From an uncultured Coriobacteriales bacterium (GTDB lineage Bacteria; Actinomycetota; Coriobacteriia; Coriobacteriales; UMGS124): a DNA stretch of 64,000 nucleotides. A program made the translations under genes and the position numbers. The stretch lies in assembly GCA_902464015.1 (NCBI GenBank), contig CABQHM010000008.1:1-64000 (forward strand). Reading direction: 5' to 3'. Positions within the stretch are counted from its first letter, which is position 1; the number at the start of each line of letters is the position of its first letter. Under the pieces are notes generated by a model that searched no databases, was not told the DNA's origin, and worked only from the letters and a program-made list of their open reading frames with translations. Shown here one piece after another: positions 7,894-17,137 of this stretch.

Positions 7894-9474
7894 TTACTCC
7901 GCTGCCTTGTAAGCTTCCAGAGACTTCTTGCCCACGGTGCAGCGCAGCACGAACAGGACTGCGATGGTGAGCACGACGGCGATGGGCAGGCAGATGAACG
8001 CGCTGCGCACAAAGCCAGCGATGACGAACATCACAAAAGAGATGCCGGCCACGGTGAGCGCGTAGGGGAGCTGGGTGCTCACGTGCGTGATGTGGCTCAC
8101 GTTGGCACCGGCGCTCGCCATGACCGTGGTGTCGGAGATGGGCGAGATGTGGTCGCCGCAGACGGCACCGGCCAGGCATGCGGAGATGCCGATATTCATG
8201 AGCACGGGATCGGAGGAAGCGAAGATGGCGGTGACGATGGGGATGAGGATGCCGAAGGTGCCCCAGCTCGTGCCGGTGGAGAAGGCCAGGAAGACGGCAA
8301 CCAGGAAGATGATGGCAGGCAGCATGGAGAAGAGGCTCTCAGCGGCGCCACCCACAACGCCGGCCACAAACACGTCGGCACCCAGGGCGCCCGTCATGGA
8401 CTTGAGGGTGAGTGCGAAGGTGAGGATGAGCAGGGCCGGCACCATGGCGATGAAGCCCTTGGTGATGCAGTCCATGGCCTCCTTGAACGTCACGACGCGG
8501 CGGGCGATGAGGTAGATGATGGAGAGGATGAGTGCGATGATGGTGCCCCAAGGCAGGCCAACGGAGGCGTCGGTGTCAGAGAACGCAAGGGACGGGTTCA
8601 TGTAGCCTTCGGTGGTCGCGTCCCAGAAGCCACCGACGTAGAGCATGCCGGCGATGCAGCAAATGATGAGCATGATAATCGGCACAAGCATGTCCCACAG
8701 GTTGGCCTTGGGGTTGGAGACAACGTCCTCTTTGGAGAGTTTGCCCAGCTCGCCGTCACGGTAGGCAGCAAGCTCGGCCTTGGCCATGGGGCCGTAGTCA
8801 AAGCCCATGATGCACAGGCCGATGACGAATACGATAGTCATGAGCGAGTAGAAGTTAAACGGGATGGCCTCAATGAACAGCTGGATGCCCGAGATGCCGT
8901 TATTGAGGCCGGCGGCGGTGGAGCTCACGGCGGCCGCCCACGAGGAGATGGGGGCAATCATGCAGATGGGTGCGGCCGTGGCGTCGATGATGTAGGAAAG
9001 CTTGGCGCGCGATACACGGCAGGCGTCGGTCACGGGGCGCATCACGGAACCCACAGTGAGGCAGTTGAAGTAGTCATCGATGAAGATGAGCACGCCGAGA
9101 GCAAACGTGGCGAGCTGCGCGCCCATGCGGGACTTCACATGCTTGGCCGCCCAAGCAGCGAATGCCGCCGAGCCGCCAGCCTTGTTGACAAGGGCCACGA
9201 CGATGCCGAGCATGATGAGGAAGATGAAGATACCCGCGTTGCTCGGGCTGCTTACCGCGTTGATAAAGCCGACAGTGGTCCCCTCGCCATCCACGCCGGG
9301 CACCGTGTTGGAGATGATGTTGTTTATCGTGTCGATGGGGTTGAAGCCTGCCACGAGCAGGGCACCCACGACAATGCCGATGAACAGCGAGCTATAGGTT
9401 TCCTTGGTGATGAGGGCCAACACGATAGCCACAATGGGCGGCACGAGTGACCAAAACGTTCCGACGAACTCCAC
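7894..9474 (-). CDS. NhaC-family transporter, probable lysine transporter
   Basis: 526 residues and about 12 membrane helices, typical of the Na+/H+ antiporter NhaC superfamily. Conserved segments include LVPPIVAIVLALITKETYSS, FIDDYFNCLTVG and the mid-protein CMIAPISSWAAA. NhaC-type genes under lysine riboswitch control are generally taken to be lysine transporters, and this one has such a riboswitch in its leader (9556-9732), so lysine uptake or exchange is the best call. The frame opens with TTG at 9486, but GTG at 9474 follows a GGAGG ribosome site by 5 bases and is preferred. Confidence 0.88.
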   Translation of the reverse strand: MEFVGTFWSLVPPIVAIVLALITKETYSSLFIGIVVGALLVAGFNPIDTINNIISNTVPGVDGEGTTVGFINAVSSPSNAGIFIFLIMLGIVVALVNKAGGSAAFAAWAAKHVKSRMGAQLATFALGVLIFIDDYFNCLTVGSVMRPVTDACRVSRAKLSYIIDATAAPICMIAPISSWAAAVSSTAAGLNNGISGIQLFIEAIPFNFYSLMTIVFVIGLCIMGFDYGPMAKAELAAYRDGELGKLSKEDVVSNPKANLWDMLVPIIMLIICCIAGMLYVGGFWDATTEGYMNPSLAFSDTDASVGLPWGTIIALILSIIYLIARRVVTFKEAMDCITKGFIAMVPALLILTFALTLKSMTGALGADVFVAGVVGGAAESLFSMLPAIIFLVAVFLAFSTGTSWGTFGILIPIVTAIFASSDPVLMNIGISACLAGAVCGDHISPISDTTVMASAGANVSHITHVSTQLPYALTVAGISFVMFVIAGFVRSAFICLPIAVVLTIAVLFVLRCTVGKKSLEAYKAAE

Positions 9475-9555
9475 GGTTTCCTCCAATCTGGCAGGCTCGA
9501 CAGCAAGCGTCTCTTGGTCCTGTCAGGCAGAAGTATCCTCATGCGTCCGCCCGGC

Positions 9556-9732
9556 CTAGATAGCGCTCCGCCTTTCGGCGACAGTGCGGAGGATGTTCTC
9601 CCACGCCCCAGGGTGCATATGCGGAAACATATGGGCCCTTCGGCGGCTTCCCCTTTTGCCCAGGCGCACCTTTCCGGATACTGCATCTCTGCGTGCCTGG
9701 CGCTACTTATGGTTGCCGCGCCTCTATCGTGC
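9556..9732 (-). promoter_or_regulatory. Lysine riboswitch (L box) upstream of the NhaC-family gene
   Basis: Reading the minus strand, the leader has the L-box landmarks in order: GATAGAGGCGC at the P1/P2 junction, CATAAGTA, GGAAAGG, then GGGGAAGCCGCCGAAGG, then a CCCTGGGG segment, a closed CTCCGC/GCGGAG hairpin, and CTATC closing P1 with GATAG. This matches the known lysine aptamer and would lower expression of the downstream gene when lysine is abundant. No terminator with a T-run lies between aptamer and gene, so control may act on translation; I could not resolve the switching helix. Confidence 0.88.
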
Positions 9733-10003
9733 CTTTGTATAAAGACGCCGCCATAGTAGAGCACCCTGTCGCTTATGTCTTACAGGAATATGAGTTTTTA
9801 AAAAACCTTGACGGCGAGTGCATAAATAATCGAAAAACGGTTGACGGCAAAGCGATGAGCGGCGCAGGGAATTAGTCGGGAGCAAGTTCGAGGTAACGAT
9901 ATGGAATCCGCTGGTGATTCCGCGCTAAAATAGCCCGAATAGATGAGTGCCGCCCGCCGCGCATCGCGGCGCCCCTGCGGCATCGCGCAAGAAAGGACCT
10001 GCC
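9733..10003. other. Divergent intergenic region upstream of the MMPL gene
   Basis: No gene seen. It holds two TTGACGGC motifs (near 9805 and 9840), an AT-rich tract, an inverted pair GGAATC/GATTCC (about 9903-9921) that could be an operator, and TAAAAT near 9926 as a possible -10 for the exporter. A minus-strand TATACA near 9738 may be the -10 of the riboswitch transcript. Confidence 0.4.
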
Positions 10004-12292
10004 ATGCAGACTCTTGCCCGCTTCATCGTGAAGTTCCGTGTGGCCATCCTTGCGGTGTTTGCTGTGATCACCGTGGCGAGTGCGTTCATGGTGCCCCGCG
10101 TTGTGGTCAACCACGACTTGACCACCTATCTGCCCGATTCTCTGCAGTCTAAACAAGGCCTGGCCGTGATGAACACCGAGTTCGGTGAGTCCACGACCTT
10201 TCGCGTGATGACGCAGGGCATGACCGATGACGAGCGTGTCTCCTTTGCCGAGGAGTTGTCGGGCGTCGAGGGCGTGGCCGACGTGACGTACAACGCAGGC
10301 GACGATGCGTGCAACAGTGGCGAGTATGCCCTCTACTCGGTGAGTGCCCAGGGTGGCACGTACTCGGAGAGTGCCAAACAGACGGACGCCCACCTCAAGG
10401 AGTTCCTGGAAGACAGTGGTGCCGTGTATCAGTTCGACAGCCCCGTCTCCAATGCCGATATGGGATATCTGACCCCCATCCTTGTCTGCGCGGTGCTTCT
10501 GGGCATCACGGTACTCTTTGTCATGTCGAGTTCTTGGATCGAGCCACTGCTCATCTTGGCGAACGTCATGCTGGCAGTTGTCATCAACATGGGCACGAAC
10601 GCGTTTTTCCCCAGCGTGAGCGACGTCACGTATTCCATCGCCGCCGTGCTGCAAATGGCCCTCTCTATGGACTACGCTATCATGCTTATGAGCCGTTACC
10701 GCCAGGAGCGTCTCTCCACCGACGACTGCGAGCTTGCCATGCGCAACACGCTTGTGAAGGGCGCTCGTGCTATTGCCTCAAGTTCGCTTACCACCATTGT
10801 GGGCCTGCTCACGCTTGTCTTTATGAGCTTTACCATCGGCCGTGACCTGGGCATTGTCCTGGCGAAGGGTGTGTTCCTGAGTCTCGTGTGTGGTCTGTGC
10901 ATCATGCCTGCCCTGGGCATTTGGGCCGACGGGCTTATCCGCAAGACTGCAAAGAAGGTTCCGCGGCCTGCCTGCAAGGCGCTGGCGACGTTCAGCGCAC
11001 GTCATCGCGCCCCCGTGCTTGCGGCGTTCGTGATCCTCATTGTTGTGGCGTTTGGCGTGAAGGGTATGATGGTGGCTTCTTACCATGCCGACAGCCGCTA
11101 CGAGGCACCTGTCGCCATCGAGGCCGTGTTCCCGCGCGACGAGCAGTTCGTCGTTGTATATAAGAACAAGGACGAGGCTTCGGTGACGCAGACGGCTGAG
11201 CGCATCGCCGGTATGGAGGGCGTCAGCTCCGTCACGTCGTACGCGCAGACTCTGGGCCGTGCCTACACAGCCGACGAGCTTATCGGCCTCCTTGCCGGTG
11301 AGGCGGGCGACAGTGCGGGGTCTTCCGAGGGCGTAGGCTTGGATGCCAGCACGGTAAACATGGTCTTCTATCTCTACCACACCGGCCGTGACGTGGACTC
11401 TATGAGCCCCGTGGCCCTGCTCAAGCTCTCGCGCAGTGCCGACTCCATGGTTGAGCCCGATTGGACGATGACGTTGCCCCAGCTCGTGGGCTATCTCAAT
11501 GACACGCTGCTTGTGAGCAAGACCGTGGGCAGCAAGGTCGACGACGCGCAGCGTGAGAAGCTGGCCGAGTTCTCCGCCCAGCTCGACAAGGGAATGAGCC
11601 AGCTTGTGGGCGATGAGTACTCGCGCATGATCGTCACGACGCCCTACGAGAGCGAGGCTGACGAGGCCGACAACCTTCTCGATGCCGTCGAGGCTGAGGT
11701 TGCTGCGGCGACTGACGGTTACTATCTGGTGGGACAGTCCGCCATGGCTCGCGACATGTCGCGCAGCTTCCTCGATGAGTTCAACTTCATTAGCTGGATC
11801 ACGGCGGGTGCCATCTACCTTATTGTGGCGCTGACGTTTCGCTCGGTGCTTTTGCCTTTGCCGCTCGTGTTGGTCATCCAGAGCGCATATGGCCTGGTTA
11901 CCGGTCTGAACGGCCTTTTCGACAACGCGATTTACTACATGGCGATTATCGTGGTGCAGGCCATCCTCATGGGTGCCACCATCGACTACGCCATCCTGTT
12001 TACCAGCAATTACCGCGAGGCACGTCTTGCCAAGGTGGTCCCGGAGGCGCTGGCGCAGGCATACCGCACCTCCACGCCCACCATCCTCACCTCGGGTACC
12101 ATCCTTGTTGTGGTGACGTTGGCGTTGGGACTGTTTGCCGGTGGCGCCGTGGCGCAGATTTGCCTCGTGCTCTCTGAGGGTAGCGCCATGGCGATGCTGC
12201 TTGTGCTGGTGCTACTGCCTGGTGTTTTGGCGGCGCTTGACCGCTTTACCGCTCCCAAGGGCAGCGTGCGGGAGGTTGGGGCTGGAGAGTAA
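10004..12292 (+). CDS. MMPL/RND-family membrane exporter
   Basis: 762 residues with the two-fold repeat of RND proteins: one helix, an extracytoplasmic loop and five helices, twice. The first loop is about 35-170, the second about 370-590. The SMDYAIMLMSRYRQE (helix 4, first half) and TIDYAILFTSNYRE (second half) segments hold the aspartates expected for proton coupling. Actinobacterial MMPL proteins export lipids or hydrophobic compounds; the cargo here is unknown. ATG at 10004 has an AGAAAGGA ribosome site. The downstream zincin gene converges, with 2 bases between the stops. Confidence 0.88.
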   Translation: MQTLARFIVKFRVAILAVFAVITVASAFMVPRVVVNHDLTTYLPDSLQSKQGLAVMNTEFGESTTFRVMTQGMTDDERVSFAEELSGVEGVADVTYNAGDDACNSGEYALYSVSAQGGTYSESAKQTDAHLKEFLEDSGAVYQFDSPVSNADMGYLTPILVCAVLLGITVLFVMSSSWIEPLLILANVMLAVVINMGTNAFFPSVSDVTYSIAAVLQMALSMDYAIMLMSRYRQERLSTDDCELAMRNTLVKGARAIASSSLTTIVGLLTLVFMSFTIGRDLGIVLAKGVFLSLVCGLCIMPALGIWADGLIRKTAKKVPRPACKALATFSARHRAPVLAAFVILIVVAFGVKGMMVASYHADSRYEAPVAIEAVFPRDEQFVVVYKNKDEASVTQTAERIAGMEGVSSVTSYAQTLGRAYTADELIGLLAGEAGDSAGSSEGVGLDASTVNMVFYLYHTGRDVDSMSPVALLKLSRSADSMVEPDWTMTLPQLVGYLNDTLLVSKTVGSKVDDAQREKLAEFSAQLDKGMSQLVGDEYSRMIVTTPYESEADEADNLLDAVEAEVAAATDGYYLVGQSAMARDMSRSFLDEFNFISWITAGAIYLIVALTFRSVLLPLPLVLVIQSAYGLVTGLNGLFDNAIYYMAIIVVQAILMGATIDYAILFTSNYREARLAKVVPEALAQAYRTSTPTILTSGTILVVVTLALGLFAGGAVAQICLVLSEGSAMAMLLVLVLLPGVLAALDRFTAPKGSVREVGAGE

Positions 12293-12294
12293 AG

Positions 12295-12693
12295 TTAGTA
12301 CCCCATGGCGTACAGCTCGTCGTCGGTAAGGCCGAAGTAGTGGCCCACCTCGTGGACTACCGTCTTGCGCACCTCTTCGGCAAGCTCCTCGGCGCTGTCG
12401 CAGCAGCGCTCGTGCGGCCCCTTGTACACAGTGATGACGTCGGGCAGGTCGAACGCGCCGTCTCCGTAGTCGATGCCGCGTTCGGTGATGGGTGTGCCAT
12501 CGTACAGACCCAGTAGCTCACCGGATTCTTCCTCGCAGGTGCCGTACTCGGCCCCAATCTCGAGCTCTTCCTCGTCGGGCTCGTCGGCCACAGCAAAGGC
12601 TACGTTGTCAATCGCCGAGGCGAACTTGGCGGGCAACCCCTCCATGGCAGCCTCCACGAGTGCGTCGAACTCCTCGTCGCCTACCTTGTACAT
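12295..12693 (-). CDS. Small zinc metallopeptidase-like protein (zincin, DUF1025-type)
   Basis: 132 residues ending in a metzincin-like motif VVHEVGHYFGLTDDEL, that is HExxHxxGLxD, typical of the minimal zincin family PF06262. These are small cytoplasmic proteins of unknown substrate, common in actinobacteria. ATG at 12693 has an AGGGAGG site 7 bases upstream. Activity is inferred from the motif only. Confidence 0.85.
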   Translation of the reverse strand: MYKVGDEEFDALVEAAMEGLPAKFASAIDNVAFAVADEPDEEELEIGAEYGTCEEESGELLGLYDGTPITERGIDYGDGAFDLPDVITVYKGPHERCCDSAEELAEEVRKTVVHEVGHYFGLTDDELYAMGY

Positions 12694-12771
12694 GGTGGGG
12701 CCTCCCTGTGGTCGCAAGCTGCTCTGTTAGTGCCCGACTGATTGGACGGGCCTCAGCATATGAGTATACCC

Positions 12772-12806
12772 GCCGGCCCCAACACATCTTGCATGTTGGG
12801 GCCGGC
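12772..12806. terminator. Strong hairpin between convergent-side genes
   Basis: A perfect 12-bp stem GCCGGCCCCAAC (12772-12783) with GTTGGGGCCGGC (12795-12806). It lies 12 bases past the stop of the binding-protein gene (minus strand). There is no good T-run, so termination is inferred from stem strength alone. Confidence 0.6.
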
Positions 12807-12818
12807 GGTTTCAGCCTG

Positions 12819-14390
12819 CTATTCTACCTCAATCTTGGAGAGGTCCTCGAAGGTGTAAATAGGCACAAGGCCTGCCTCTTCCACACCCGAGACGCGCTTG
12901 TTGGCCACAAGCAGGCGCCTGTTGGAGTACATGGGGTAGAAGCAGGCGAGTTCCTGTACCTTGCGCTGGGTCTCGTCGTAGATCTCGTGGCGCTTTGCCT
13001 CGTCGGTCTCGGTGCGTCCCTGGTCAAAGAGTTCGTCGAGCTCGGGCGACTCGTAATACATGAAGTTCTTCGTGGAGCGCGACAACGAGACGAACAGGTC
13101 GGAGAACGTGTCTGGATCGATGCCGCGGATGTAACCCGTGTAGTACATGTCGTAAGGGTTGTTCTCGGGGTCCATGATTGCCTGCCACAGGGCGTTGGCC
13201 TCCACGCCCACGAGCTCGACGGTGATGCCTGCCTCGGCGGCTTGCTCCTGCATGAGCACGGCCGCTACCTGCTGCAACGAGTCGTCGGAGGCATACGCGA
13301 TGGTGAAGGTGGGCGAGGGCTGGCCGGCCTCTTCGAGCAGCGCGCGGGCTTTGTCGAGGTCGCGCTCGTACTTCTCGACGTCCTCGGTGGCCCAGGGGCT
13401 CGTGGGCGGCAGGTACGTCCAGGCATCTGCATAGTATTCGGTGCTCAGCATGGAGGCTATGGCGATTTCCTCCTTGTTGAGGGCAAAGAGGAAGGCCTGG
13501 CGCACGCGCTGGTCGGGCACGCGCAGAGCGTTGATCATCATGTAAGCGATGCGGCCCTCGTCAAAGGCGTACAGTGCCAGGTTGTTCGCGTCGAGGTTGA
13601 TCTGCTCGACTGTGGCGGGTGTGGCGACCCAAGCGTCGACGTCGCCGGTTTGAATGGCTTGCATGGCGGTGTTCTCGTTGGCCACGAAGCGATATACGAC
13701 CGAATCGACCTTGGGGGCTCCCAAGAAATAGTCGGGGCGGGCCGCGAGCTGGACGTAGGAACCTGCCTGGTAGTCGGCCAAGGTGAAGGGACCGGTGCCC
13801 ACAGGCTGGGTGTTAAGCTCGCTCGAGCCAAAGTCGGTCACGCCGTCGTAGACGTGCTTTGCCATGACGAAGATGGCCGAGAGCATCTCCACGGCGTTTG
13901 CTTTGACGAAGGGGAAGGTGAAATCCACGGTGAGGTCGTCGACGGCGGTGGCTTCAACCACGCCCTGCTCGCCGTAGTTGAGGTTGACGTAGGCCGAGGC
14001 GGAAGGTTCGTTGGCGATGGTGTTGAAGGTGAAGATGACGTCTTCGGCGGTGAAGGGCTCGCCGTCCGACCAGGTGACGCCTTCGCGCAGGTGCGCCGTC
14101 ACCGTGAGGGCGTCGTCGGACACGTCGTAGGACTCGGCGAGGAAGTAGTTCACGCCGTCCTCGTTGTACATCCACAGGGGCGAGTAGAGGGCCTTTACGA
14201 CCATGGAGCCCCAACGGTCGGTCGTGGTGACGACGTTGATCATGTTGCCCGGGTCGCCGCCGATGGCGAACGTGAACATCTTGCCCGCTGCATCTGCCTG
14301 GGCCTGGGGCAGTGAGACGCCCAAGCCCGCAAAGCCCAGTGCCAGCGTCGCGGCAGCACCGCTCACGAATGACCTTCTTGTGATGTCCAT
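12819..14390 (-). CDS. ABC transporter substrate-binding protein, peptide/nickel family, Tat signal
   Basis: 523 residues. An N-terminal twin-arginine signal (TRRSFVSG, then a hydrophobic stretch ending in AQADA) sends it across the membrane folded. The rest is an SBP_bac_5 (family 5) fold, with LREGVTWSDGEPFTAEDV near residue 105 and the typical TGPFTLADY segment. Such proteins deliver oligopeptides, nickel or other solutes to an ABC permease. No permease or ATPase gene is beside it, so it is an orphan here. ATG at 14390 follows AGGAGAGGG. Confidence 0.9.
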   Translation of the reverse strand: MDITRRSFVSGAAATLALGFAGLGVSLPQAQADAAGKMFTFAIGGDPGNMINVVTTTDRWGSMVVKALYSPLWMYNEDGVNYFLAESYDVSDDALTVTAHLREGVTWSDGEPFTAEDVIFTFNTIANEPSASAYVNLNYGEQGVVEATAVDDLTVDFTFPFVKANAVEMLSAIFVMAKHVYDGVTDFGSSELNTQPVGTGPFTLADYQAGSYVQLAARPDYFLGAPKVDSVVYRFVANENTAMQAIQTGDVDAWVATPATVEQINLDANNLALYAFDEGRIAYMMINALRVPDQRVRQAFLFALNKEEIAIASMLSTEYYADAWTYLPPTSPWATEDVEKYERDLDKARALLEEAGQPSPTFTIAYASDDSLQQVAAVLMQEQAAEAGITVELVGVEANALWQAIMDPENNPYDMYYTGYIRGIDPDTFSDLFVSLSRSTKNFMYYESPELDELFDQGRTETDEAKRHEIYDETQRKVQELACFYPMYSNRRLLVANKRVSGVEEAGLVPIYTFEDLSKIEVE

Positions 14391-14445
14391 GTCCCTCTCC
14401 TGTCTGTGTTTGCGCATGGGCGCAGTGGTGAGATTGTTGGGGCGG

Positions 14446-14474
14446 ATGATATACCTATCAAAACAGTAGGACAA
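14446..14474 (-). promoter_or_regulatory. Promoter of the substrate-binding protein gene
   Basis: On the minus strand TTGTCC (14469-14474), a 17-base spacer and TATCAT (14446-14451). About 55 bases separate the -10 from the ATG. Confidence 0.55.
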
Positions 14475-14637
14475 TGTAATGTCGATGAGTTGAAACATAC
14501 GACCGCCAATGGTTGCCGCGGCCCCTTGCGCCTGGCGTTCTTGGGCAGAAGCCCGGGATGCGCCTGCTGAGGGCGCTCGATGTGGCACAATGCCCCAGAG
14601 AGCTGCATGGATATCGAGACAGAACGGACCGCTCACC

Positions 14638-17136
14638 ATGACGAGAGACGTTGAAACCCCCACGTGCATCGAGGTGCGCGGGACCCGGGTGCACAACCTC
14701 AAAGACATCGACATCGACATTCCACTGGGCGAACTTGTGGGTGTAGCCGGCGTGTCGGGTTCGGGCAAGAGCTCGCTGGCGCTTGGCGTGCTCTATGCGG
14801 AAGGCAGCAGGCGCTATCTCGAGGCGCTCTCCACCTACACGCGCCGTCGCCTCACGCAGGCGGGTCGTGCCAGTGTCGACGAGGTGCTGCATGTGCCGGC
14901 AGCACTCGCGCTGCACCAACGTCCTGCCGTACCGGGTGTGCGCTCGACTTTCGGTACCATGACCGAGCTGCTCAACAGCCTGCGCCTTTTGTTTTCGCGT
15001 TGCGCCGAGCACGTATGCCCGCATTGCGGAACCCGCTGTGCGCCGACGCTCAATGTGGCGGCTGGCAAGTCCATCACCTGCCCCTCATGCGGGCGCGACT
15101 TCAACGCGCCCGGCGCAGAGGACCTCGCGTTCAACTCTGGCGGTGCCTGCCCCACCTGCGGTGGCACGGGCGTGGTGCGCGAGGTGGACCTTGCGAGCCT
15201 GGTGCCTGACGAGACGCTCTCCATCGACGAGGGTGCGGTCAAGCCCTGGGGCAGCCTCATGTGGGATCTCATGAAGCAGGTCGCGGGCGCCATGGGCGTG
15301 CGCACCAATGTGCCGTTCAACCAGCTCACGGCCGAGGAACGAGACATCGTCTTCAATGGTCCCGCCGTGAAGAAGCACATCCTGTACCACCCCAAGTCGG
15401 GCGACGATTTCGCTGAGCTCGACTTTACCTATTACAACGCTGTGTATACCGTGGAGAACGCCCTGGCCAAGGCCAAGGACGAAAAGGGTCTGGCGCGCGT
15501 TGCCAAGTTCCTGCACGAGGGAACATGCCGCGACTGCGCCGGCACGCGCCTGTCCGAGTGCGCCCGTGCCCCTCGCGTGTGCGGTCTGACGTTGCCCGAG
15601 GCATGTGCGCTTACGCTCGACGACGCTGTGGTATGGGTGCGCGACGTGCCTGAGCAGCTGCCCGAGGCGATGCAGCCCATGGCGCGCAACATCTGCGAGT
15701 CGTTCCTCGACGTGTCGAAGCGCCTCGTGGAGCTCGGCCTGGGATACCTGTCGCTTGACCGCGCGGGCGCCACGCTCTCTACCGGCGAGAGGCAGCGTGT
15801 GCAGCTGGCCCGTGCCGTGCGCAACCGCACGACGGGCGTGCTCTACGTGCTCGACGAGCCTTCCATCGGCCTGCACCCGGCGAATGTCGACGGTCTGCTC
15901 GGCGTGATGCGCGATCTGGTGGCCGACGGCAACTCCGTTGTGGTGGTTGACCATGACACGCGCGTGCTTGCCGCGTGCGACCACTTGGTTGAGATGGGCC
16001 CCGTGGCAGGCGCAGGCGGTGGCCATGTCATCGCCCAGGGCACGGTTGCCGAGGTCGCCGCCTGCGAGGGGAGCCGCATCGCACCCTTCCTGCATGAAGA
16101 TATGCATATGTATGTGCGCAATCGCACCTCTGCCCTGGAGATGTTCGAGGCGGGCTGCATCCATCTGGAAACTGGCGCCCTGCACACCGTGCATCCCCTC
16201 AGCGTTGACATTCCTCGAGGTAGACTCGTTGCCGTGACCGGCGTGTCGGGCTCGGGCAAGACGACCCTCGTGCTTGAGACGCTCGTGCCCGCGCTCAAAG
16301 CCGCTGCGGCGGGGGAGCCGCTGCCTTCCCATGTGCGCGCAATCGACGCCGAGGGCATCATGCGAGCTGAACTTATCGACGCCACGCCCATCGGTGCCAA
16401 CGTGCGCTCCACGGTGGCAACCTATGCCGACGTGCACGACGAGCTGCGCCGCGCCTTTGCGCGCACCGACGAGGCGAAGGTTGCCGGGCTCAAGGCGGGA
16501 GATTTCTCGTACAACACGGGATCGCTGCGCTGCCCCACTTGCGACGGCACAGGTTCCATCTCGCTCGACGTGCAGTTCCTGCCTGACGTGGACATCGAGT
16601 GCCCCGATTGCCGCGGTTCGCGCTATGCCGAGGCGGCCTGGCATATTCACCGAGGCTGCGACGGTGGGGCGCTCTTCACGTTGCCCCAGCTCATGGAGTT
16701 GAGCGTGGATGAGGCACTCGATGCGTGCCTGGGAATCAAGAAGGTCTCAGCTCGTCTGCAGACCTTGCATGACCTGGGCTTGGGCTATCTCACGCTCGGC
16801 GAGCCCACGCCTGCTCTGTCGGGCGGCGAGGCCCAGCGTCTCAAGCTTGCCAGCGAGATGGGCCGCGTGCAGGGCGGTGCGGTCTTCGTGTTCGATGAGC
16901 CCACCATCGGCCTGCACCCGCTTGACGTGCAGGTGCTGCTTGGCGTGTTCGACCGTCTCGTGCAGGCCGGCGCCACCGTCGTCGTCATCGAGCACGACCT
17001 CGACGTTATCCGCAACGCCGATCACATCGTCGACATGGGCCCGGGCGGTGGCGCGTCGGGTGGCCGCATCGTGTGCGCGGGAACTCCCGAGCAGGTGGCG
17101 GCCTGCCCCGAGAGCGTCACGGGAAGGTATATATAA
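14638..17136 (+). CDS. UvrA2-like ABC-class excinuclease subunit A paralogue
   Basis: 832 residues, about 100 shorter than housekeeping UvrA. Two ABC ATPase halves: Walker A GVSGSGKSS near residue 40 with signature LSTGERQR near 380, and Walker A GVSGSGKTT near 535 with signature LSGGEAQR near 725. Zinc-finger cysteine pairs (CPHCG, CPSCG, CPTCGGTG, CPTCDGTG, CPDCRGSR) are present. The length fits UvrA2, which lacks the UvrB-binding domain and is linked to DNA damage or drug tolerance rather than standard repair. The next gene starts one base after its stop, so they share an operon. Confidence 0.88.
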   Translation: MTRDVETPTCIEVRGTRVHNLKDIDIDIPLGELVGVAGVSGSGKSSLALGVLYAEGSRRYLEALSTYTRRRLTQAGRASVDEVLHVPAALALHQRPAVPGVRSTFGTMTELLNSLRLLFSRCAEHVCPHCGTRCAPTLNVAAGKSITCPSCGRDFNAPGAEDLAFNSGGACPTCGGTGVVREVDLASLVPDETLSIDEGAVKPWGSLMWDLMKQVAGAMGVRTNVPFNQLTAEERDIVFNGPAVKKHILYHPKSGDDFAELDFTYYNAVYTVENALAKAKDEKGLARVAKFLHEGTCRDCAGTRLSECARAPRVCGLTLPEACALTLDDAVVWVRDVPEQLPEAMQPMARNICESFLDVSKRLVELGLGYLSLDRAGATLSTGERQRVQLARAVRNRTTGVLYVLDEPSIGLHPANVDGLLGVMRDLVADGNSVVVVDHDTRVLAACDHLVEMGPVAGAGGGHVIAQGTVAEVAACEGSRIAPFLHEDMHMYVRNRTSALEMFEAGCIHLETGALHTVHPLSVDIPRGRLVAVTGVSGSGKTTLVLETLVPALKAAAAGEPLPSHVRAIDAEGIMRAELIDATPIGANVRSTVATYADVHDELRRAFARTDEAKVAGLKAGDFSYNTGSLRCPTCDGTGSISLDVQFLPDVDIECPDCRGSRYAEAAWHIHRGCDGGALFTLPQLMELSVDEALDACLGIKKVSARLQTLHDLGLGYLTLGEPTPALSGGEAQRLKLASEMGRVQGGAVFVFDEPTIGLHPLDVQVLLGVFDRLVQAGATVVVIEHDLDVIRNADHIVDMGPGGGASGGRIVCAGTPEQVAACPESVTGRYI

Positions 17137-17137
17137 G

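Noticed and set aside
7777..9450. 557-residue plus-strand frame opposite the NhaC-family gene
   Set aside because: Composition is dominated by D, G, H, E and A, the usual sign of the antisense strand of a hydrophobic membrane protein gene.
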